From: Streptomyces spororaveus
GTDB lineage: Bacteria; Actinomycetota; Actinomycetes; Streptomycetales; Streptomycetaceae
DNA length: 64,000 nt
Direction of reading: 5' to 3'
Assembly: GCF_016755875.1 (NCBI RefSeq)
Contig: NZ_BNED01000005.1
Location: 6,957,501-7,021,500, forward strand
The stretch's first letter is position 1. Each line of letters opens with the position of its first letter. The translations under genes were made by a program, and so were the position numbers. The notes under the pieces were generated by a model. It saw only the letters and a list, made by a program, of their open reading frames with translations. It was not told the DNA's origin and did not search any database. Shown here in pieces: positions 59,338-64,000 of this stretch.

Positions 59338-62300
59338 CAGTGTGCCGTTCCTTCCTGGGGGGTGTGCTCGATCTCGGTGGTGTCGTGCGGAGTGATGGCC
59401 TGGCCGACGGTCTGCACGTACGGCTCGTCCAGGAGCAGCAGGTGGTCGCCGGGCACCTCCACTACGTCGACCCGGCCGCCGGTGAGAGTGGCCCAGCCGT
59501 TGGCGGGTGCGGCGTGCAGGGTGCGGGCGGCGCCGTGCATGGGCTTCAGCACGTCCGGCAGCGGAGCGGTCGCCTTGACCAGGGTCAGGTTGATCGGTTC
59601 CGGCGCGGGCTTGTAGTCGCGCAGGGAGTTCCAGTTCGCCTTGTAGACCTCGAACAGCCGGCGGATCGCGGTCTGGGCGGTGGCCACCGGGACGATGCCC
59701 ACGGCCGCCGCGCGCTCGGCGATGTAGTCCAGCCGCCCGTCATCCGTGGTGAGTTCGGCCGGGATCCGGTCCACAGGGGCGCTGCCGCCGCGGTCCACCC
59801 AGATCAGCTCCCAGAAGAACCACTCCATCATGGCCTGCTCGGCGACCTCGGGCCGCTCGCCGGGGTCGGGTGCGATGGAGTCCAGCAGGATCAGCTGCGC
59901 CAGCTCCGCCTCCCCGGTCCGGCGCAGCTCCCGCGCCATCTCGAAGGCCACGAACCCGCCGAAGGACCAGCCGCCGATCCGGTACGGGCCCTCCGGCTGT
60001 ACGCGCTTGATCGCATCCAGGTAACTGCGGGCCAGCCCGGCCATGGTGGTGATCGGCACCGTGCCCGGCTCGCCGCCCGCGGCCTGGAGCGCGTACAGCG
60101 GCTGGTCGTCGGGCAGGTGCCGGGCCAGACGCACGTAGCAGAGCACGTTGCCGCCCAGCGGGTGGACCAGGAACACCGGGGTACGGCCGGAGCCGTCTGC
60201 CGGCCCGGTCTTGATGGGCACCACCGGGTCGAAGGCGGCCACCGCCTCGCCGGAGCGCAGCTTGTCCGCCAGCATCGCGATCGTCGGCGCGGCCACGAAC
60301 GCGGTCAGCGGCATCCGGACCCCGAACCGCTTCTCGATGGTGACGATCAGCCGCATCGCCGTGAGCGAGGTACCGCCGGCGGCGAAGAAGTCGTCGTGCA
60401 CCCCGATCCCCGGCCGGTTCAGCATGTCCCCGAAGATCGCGGCGAGGGACTGCTCCAACGCGTCGCGCGGCGGGGTCGGTGCCACTGCGGTACCGGTGTC
60501 CAGCTCCCTGCTGCGCAGCGCCGCGTCGTCGCGCTTGCCGCTCGGCGTCATCGGCAGCTTGTCGAGCCACACCAGGTGCGCGGGCACCATGTACTCGGGG
60601 AGTACGGCCCGCAGCCGGCTGCGGATCTCGTCCAGGTCGGCCGAGCCCTCCTCGCCGAGCAGGAACCCGACCAGGAAGGAGTCCCCGCCCTCGCCCCGGC
60701 GACGGGCCACCACGGCCGCGCTCCGGATGCCCGGGAACTCCTCCGACAGGGCGGTGATGGCGATCTCCACCTCGGCGGGCTCCACCCGGAATCCGCGTAC
60801 CTTCACCTGGTTGTCGGCCCGGCCGAGCCACACGGTGTCGCCGTCGGGCAGCACCCGCCCCACGTCACCGGTGCGGTAGAGGCGCGCCCCGGCCCGGGTC
60901 GGGTGCGGTACGAACCGCTCCTCGGTCAGGTCCGGACGGCCCTTGTAGCCCAGCGCGAGGCAGGCGCCGCCCAGGTAGACCTCCCCGTGCACCCCGGTCG
61001 GCACCGGCCTCAGCCCGTCGTCCAGCACGTGGATCTCGGCACCGTCGATGGCCGTGCCGATCGGCGGCAACGCGGGCCAGCCTGCCGGGTCGCCGGACAG
61101 CAGGTAGGCGCTGGCGATGTTGGTCTCGGTCGGGCCGTACTGGTTCTCGAGCAGCGTGGGCCGTACGGCGCAGAATCGGCGCAGCTCCTCGGTGACGCGC
61201 AACTGTTCCCCGGAGGAGATCAGGATGCGCAGCGCGCGCGGCCGGAGCCCCAGCAGGTCGGAGGCCTCGGCGACGGCCTGCAACGCGACGAACGGCATGA
61301 ACCAGCGCTCGATCGCCTGCTCGTCCAGAATCCGCAGCAGAACGGCCGGGTCACGGCGGTCGGTGTCGGAGACCAGGTGCAGGGTGCCGCCGCACGCCAT
61401 CGTGGAGAAGATCTCCTGGAAGGAGACGTCGAAGCTGAGCGGGGCGAACTGCAGGGTGCGGGCGCCGGGCGCGTTGGTCTCGGCGCGCAGCTGCCACTGC
61501 GTGTAGTTGGCCCAGAGGCGGTGCGGGAGTTCCACACCCTTCGGCTCGCCGGAAGAGCCCGACGTGAACAGGATCAGGCACAGGCTGTCCAGCGGCAGCG
61601 CATCCGGTCCGGCCGCCGTCCCGGCTTCGGCCGAGGCGGCCGCCGCCTCGTCGAATCCGTCCGTGCCCGGCATCGGGATCGTCTCGACCGGCAGCACCAG
61701 CTCCGGGTCCGGCACCAGGCCCGCGTGCGCGGCGTGCGTGATCACCCGGAACGGCTCAGCCCGCTCGATCATCCGGGCGATCCGCTCGGCCGGATAGCTC
61801 ACGTCGAGCGGCACGCAGGCCGCACCGGCCCGCAGTACGCCGATGACGGTGGCGATCATCTCCGGGGAGCGGTCCAGCGCGATGCCCACGCCGACCCCGG
61901 CCGGTGCGCCCAGTTCCCGCAGCCGGGCCGTGACCTGGGCGGCGGCCCGGTCCAGGTCGCGGTAGGTCCAGCAGACGCCGCCGAAGACCACGGCCTCCGC
62001 GTCGGGCTGCCGGGCCGCCATCGCGGTGAACCGGCTCATCACGTCCGCCGGCTCGGGGGCCGGGTTCGCCGGCAGTTCGCCGTCGGCCGTCAGGAAGTCG
62101 AAGCCCGGCGCCTCCTCGGGGTGTTCCACGATCCGGCGCAGCACGGCGGTGAAACCGTCGGCGAGCAGTGCGGCCTGCACGGCGGTGTAGGAGCGGCCCG
62201 CGCAGTTCAGCCGGAGCCGGACCCGACCGTCGCGCGGGTCCACGATCGCGTTGGTGAGCAGACCGAAGTTGGTCTCCTCGTAGGTGGTCAGGTCCAGCAG

Positions 62301-64000
62301 TTCCAGCCGGTCGGTGCCCAGCACCGTCTCCAGGTTGTGCAGCCGGACGAAGGTGAACGCGGTGTCCAGCAGGGGGGCGCCGCCCCGGTCGCTCTGCACC
62401 GCGCTGAGCGGGTATGCCCGGTACGGGTGCGAGTCCCGCTCCTGGCGGACCACGTCCCGCACCACCTCCAGCCAACTGGCCTGCCCGCCGCCCAGCCGGA
62501 ACGGCATGGTGTTGAGGAAGAGTCCTGCCAGCCGGTCGGAATCGGCGACCTCCGGGCGGCCGTGCGTGACCAGGCCGGTGGTGATGTCCGCGGAGCCGGA
62601 CAGCAGCCGCAGGGTCAGGCAGTGCGCGGCGAACAGCACCAGCCGCAGCGGCACCGCGTGTTCCCGGGCGAACTCCTGTACCCCCCGCTCGAGATCCGCG
62701 GGCAGCTCGATGTGGTGGACGATGCCTTCGCCCGGGTTCGGCGCCTCGTACGGCACGAACGGGTCGAGCTGCACGAGCTCCGCCCCGTCGAGCAGGGTGC
62801 CCCAGTACTCCTTGGCCTCCGCGGACTCCAGCAGCGCCCGCTCCTGGCGGACGTGTTCGGCGGTGGACGGCAGCGCCCGGTCCGGGACCGGCTCGACGGG
62901 CGCGCCCAGGCCGTGCAGGTAGTCCTGGAGCAGCTCGCTCATCAGGTTGGCGACGCTCCAGCCGTCCAGGATCGCGTGGTGGAAGCTGAGCACCAGGTCC
63001 ACCAGGCCCCCGCGGGCGTGCACCCGGGTGTGGTGCAGTCCGGGACGCTCGTAGTCGTAGGGGTGGTGGCGGCGCTCCTCGATGTGCGCGAGAACGTCCG
63101 CCTCGGCCGCCTCCTCGGTCACGCCGCGCAGGTCGGTGACGTCGAGAGCGCCGGTGACCCGGGGGTGCACGATCTGCAGCGGCTCGGTGTACCCGCCGAG
63201 GGAGAAGGAGGACCGCAGCACCGGGTGACGCTCCACCAGCCGGCCGTACGCCGCGCGGAAGGCCTGCTCGTCCCAGTCGACGCGCAGCCGGTAGCGGAAG
63301 ACGTCCCGGTAGACGGTGGTGCTTCCCTCTTCGCTGCCGTGGTACAGCATGCCCAGGTGCAGCCGGGTGGCCGGGTACGCGTCGACCGCGCCCAGGCCCA
63401 GCAGTCGGGCCTTGTCCATGCCGGTGACGAGCGCGAACGGCTCGGGCGCCGGGGCCTGGGCCGCGGCCTGCACATCGACCGGGCGGACCTGCGGGGCGAG
63501 CGTGGCAATGGTGGTGTACCGGACCATGTCGGGGAGGGTGACGGCCAGGCGGAGCTTCTCGGCGGCCGCCCGGACCCGCAGCATGGTGATGGAGTCGCCG
63601 CCGAGCACGAAGTAGTCGTCGTGGACGGAAACGCGCTCGACGCCGAGCACCTCGGACCAGATCTCCGCCAGGGCCTGCTCGGTCGCGTCGCGCGGGGCGG
63701 TGTACTGTCCCGCGGCCGCACCGGTGGTCTGGTCGGGCACCGTCCGGATCAGGGCCCGCCGGTCGGCCTTGCCGTTGGGGGTCAGCGGGATCGAGTCGAT
63801 CCGCACGAACCGGGCCGGAATCATGTAATCGGGGAGGCCGCGGGCGAGTTCGGAGCGCAGACCGGCCGGATCCAGCTCGGTGTCGGCGACGTACGCGCCG
63901 ATCAGGGAGCCGCCGCGGTCCTGCGTGACCCGGTGCAGCACCACTGCGCCGCGCACCTCGGGCACGAGCGACAAGCGGTGCTCGACCTCGCCCAGCTCGA
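59337..64000 (-). CDS. Non-ribosomal peptide synthetase, 5' part beyond the window (A-T-C-A-T-TE)
   Basis: At least 1,553 residues; the frame is open to the edge (ELGEVEHRLSLVPEV is an interior A-domain sequence), so ATG 63974 is not the start. Numbering from it: C-terminal A part (1-75), T (S128 in LGGDS), C (about 195-620; HHAILDG at 332-338), A (650-1155; TSGSSGEPKG, QYGPTE, K1147), T (about 1200, AGGTS), TE (1265-1530; S1337 in GWSFGG, H1511). By-eye pocket residues of the full A domain are D849 V Q F I S Q I A K; D-V-Q with FDVSFQEIF is typical of proline-type activation, the rest is not a code I know. The TE releases the product, perhaps by cyclisation. First gene seen of the leftward operon. 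Confidence 0.95.
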   Translation of the reverse strand, partial: ELGEVEHRLSLVPEVRGAVVLHRVTQDRGGSLIGAYVADTELDPAGLRSELARGLPDYMIPARFVRIDSIPLTPNGKADRRALIRTVPDQTTGAAAGQYTAPRDATEQALAEIWSEVLGVERVSVHDDYFVLGGDSITMLRVRAAAEKLRLAVTLPDMVRYTTIATLAPQVRPVDVQAAAQAPAPEPFALVTGMDKARLLGLGAVDAYPATRLHLGMLYHGSEEGSTTVYRDVFRYRLRVDWDEQAFRAAYGRLVERHPVLRSSFSLGGYTEPLQIVHPRVTGALDVTDLRGVTEEAAEADVLAHIEERRHHPYDYERPGLHHTRVHARGGLVDLVLSFHHAILDGWSVANLMSELLQDYLHGLGAPVEPVPDRALPSTAEHVRQERALLESAEAKEYWGTLLDGAELVQLDPFVPYEAPNPGEGIVHHIELPADLERGVQEFAREHAVPLRLVLFAAHCLTLRLLSGSADITTGLVTHGRPEVADSDRLAGLFLNTMPFRLGGGQASWLEVVRDVVRQERDSHPYRAYPLSAVQSDRGGAPLLDTAFTFVRLHNLETVLGTDRLELLDLTTYEETNFGLLTNAIVDPRDGRVRLRLNCAGRSYTAVQAALLADGFTAVLRRIVEHPEEAPGFDFLTADGELPANPAPEPADVMSRFTAMAARQPDAEAVVFGGVCWTYRDLDRAAAQVTARLRELGAPAGVGVGIALDRSPEMIATVIGVLRAGAACVPLDVSYPAERIARMIERAEPFRVITHAAHAGLVPDPELVLPVETIPMPGTDGFDEAAAASAEAGTAAGPDALPLDSLCLILFTSGSSGEPKGVELPHRLWANYTQWQLRAETNAPGARTLQFAPLSFDVSFQEIFSTMACGGTLHLVSDTDRRDPAVLLRILDEQAIERWFMPFVALQAVAEASDLLGLRPRALRILISSGEQLRVTEELRRFCAVRPTLLENQYGPTETNIASAYLLSGDPAGWPALPPIGTAIDGAEIHVLDDGLRPVPTGVHGEVYLGGACLALGYKGRPDLTEERFVPHPTRAGARLYRTGDVGRVLPDGDTVWLGRADNQVKVRGFRVEPAEVEIAITALSEEFPGIRSAAVVARRRGEGGDSFLVGFLLGEEGSADLDEIRSRLRAVLPEYMVPAHLVWLDKLPMTPSGKRDDAALRSRELDTGTAVAPTPPRDALEQSLAAIFGDMLNRPGIGVHDDFFAAGGTSLTAMRLIVTIEKRFGVRMPLTAFVAAPTIAMLADKLRSGEAVAAFDPVVPIKTGPADGSGRTPVFLVHPLGGNVLCYVRLARHLPDDQPLYALQAAGGEPGTVPITTMAGLARSYLDAIKRVQPEGPYRIGGWSFGGFVAFEMARELRRTGEAELAQLILLDSIAPDPGERPEVAEQAMMEWFFWELIWVDRGGSAPVDRIPAELTTDDGRLDYIAERAAAVGIVPVATAQTAIRRLFEVYKANWNSLRDYKPAPEPINLTLVKATAPLPDVLKPMHGAARTLHAAPANGWATLTGGRVDVVEVPGDHLLLLDEPYVQTVGQAITPHDTTEIEHTPQEGTAH

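Overview
High G+C DNA with Streptomyces-type rRNA and typical Streptomyces chromosomal gene content. The window has three zones.

(1) Positions 1-17,400 are core chromosome. The 3' end of an rRNA operon (23S missing its first ~60-70 nt, then 5S and a strong terminator) is followed by genes on the + strand: a CDP-alcohol phosphatidyltransferase, a nucleotidyltransferase/phosphomannomutase-like fusion, two DUF881 membrane proteins flanking a small basic membrane protein, garA, a MerR regulator, a DUF151 nuclease-like protein, a second MerR regulator, dinB, and gcvP behind a tandem glycine riboswitch. The order resembles the mycobacterial pgsA2-garA-gcvB neighbourhood, but without gcvH. A 158-bp MITE-like inverted-repeat element sits exactly between the stop codons of dinB and a convergent PRC-barrel gene.

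(2) Positions 17,400-32,600 are a mixed set of single genes: DUF5999, a GCS2-type carboxylate-amine ligase, a CPBP protease, a PhzF-like protein, a PadR regulator, an SRPBCC protein, three EamA transporters, two PNPOx-fold proteins, a MocR/PdxR regulator with a clear operator, a LysR regulator and an isochorismatase-like protein lacking its catalytic Cys. Several genes appear to have leaderless starts.

(3) Positions 32,600-64,000 are a hybrid PKS-NRPS biosynthetic cluster. The main operon runs leftward from beyond the right edge: NRPS (partial; A-T-C-A-T-TE visible), FAD monooxygenase, PapA-like acyltransferase, SDR, PhzA/B-like NTF2-fold protein, and an 18-kb, 6,042-residue type I PKS (KSQ loading module plus three extension modules, no thioesterase). 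To its left a second leftward operon encodes two ClpP proteases, a frameshifted type II thioesterase and a membrane protein, with a divergent XRE/MmyB-like regulator ending in three alanines (PopR-like).

The combination of an NRPS whose last adenylation domain has a proline-like pocket, an adjacent single-component FAD monooxygenase, an acyl-chain PKS and duplicated ClpP genes matches what is known of ClpP-associated pyrrolizidine-alkaloid clusters (clipibicyclene type). The most exciting reading is therefore a cluster making a ClpP-directed inhibitor with ClpP-based self-resistance, possibly induced through degradation-controlled PopR. This is inference from gene content; no product can be proved from the sequence.
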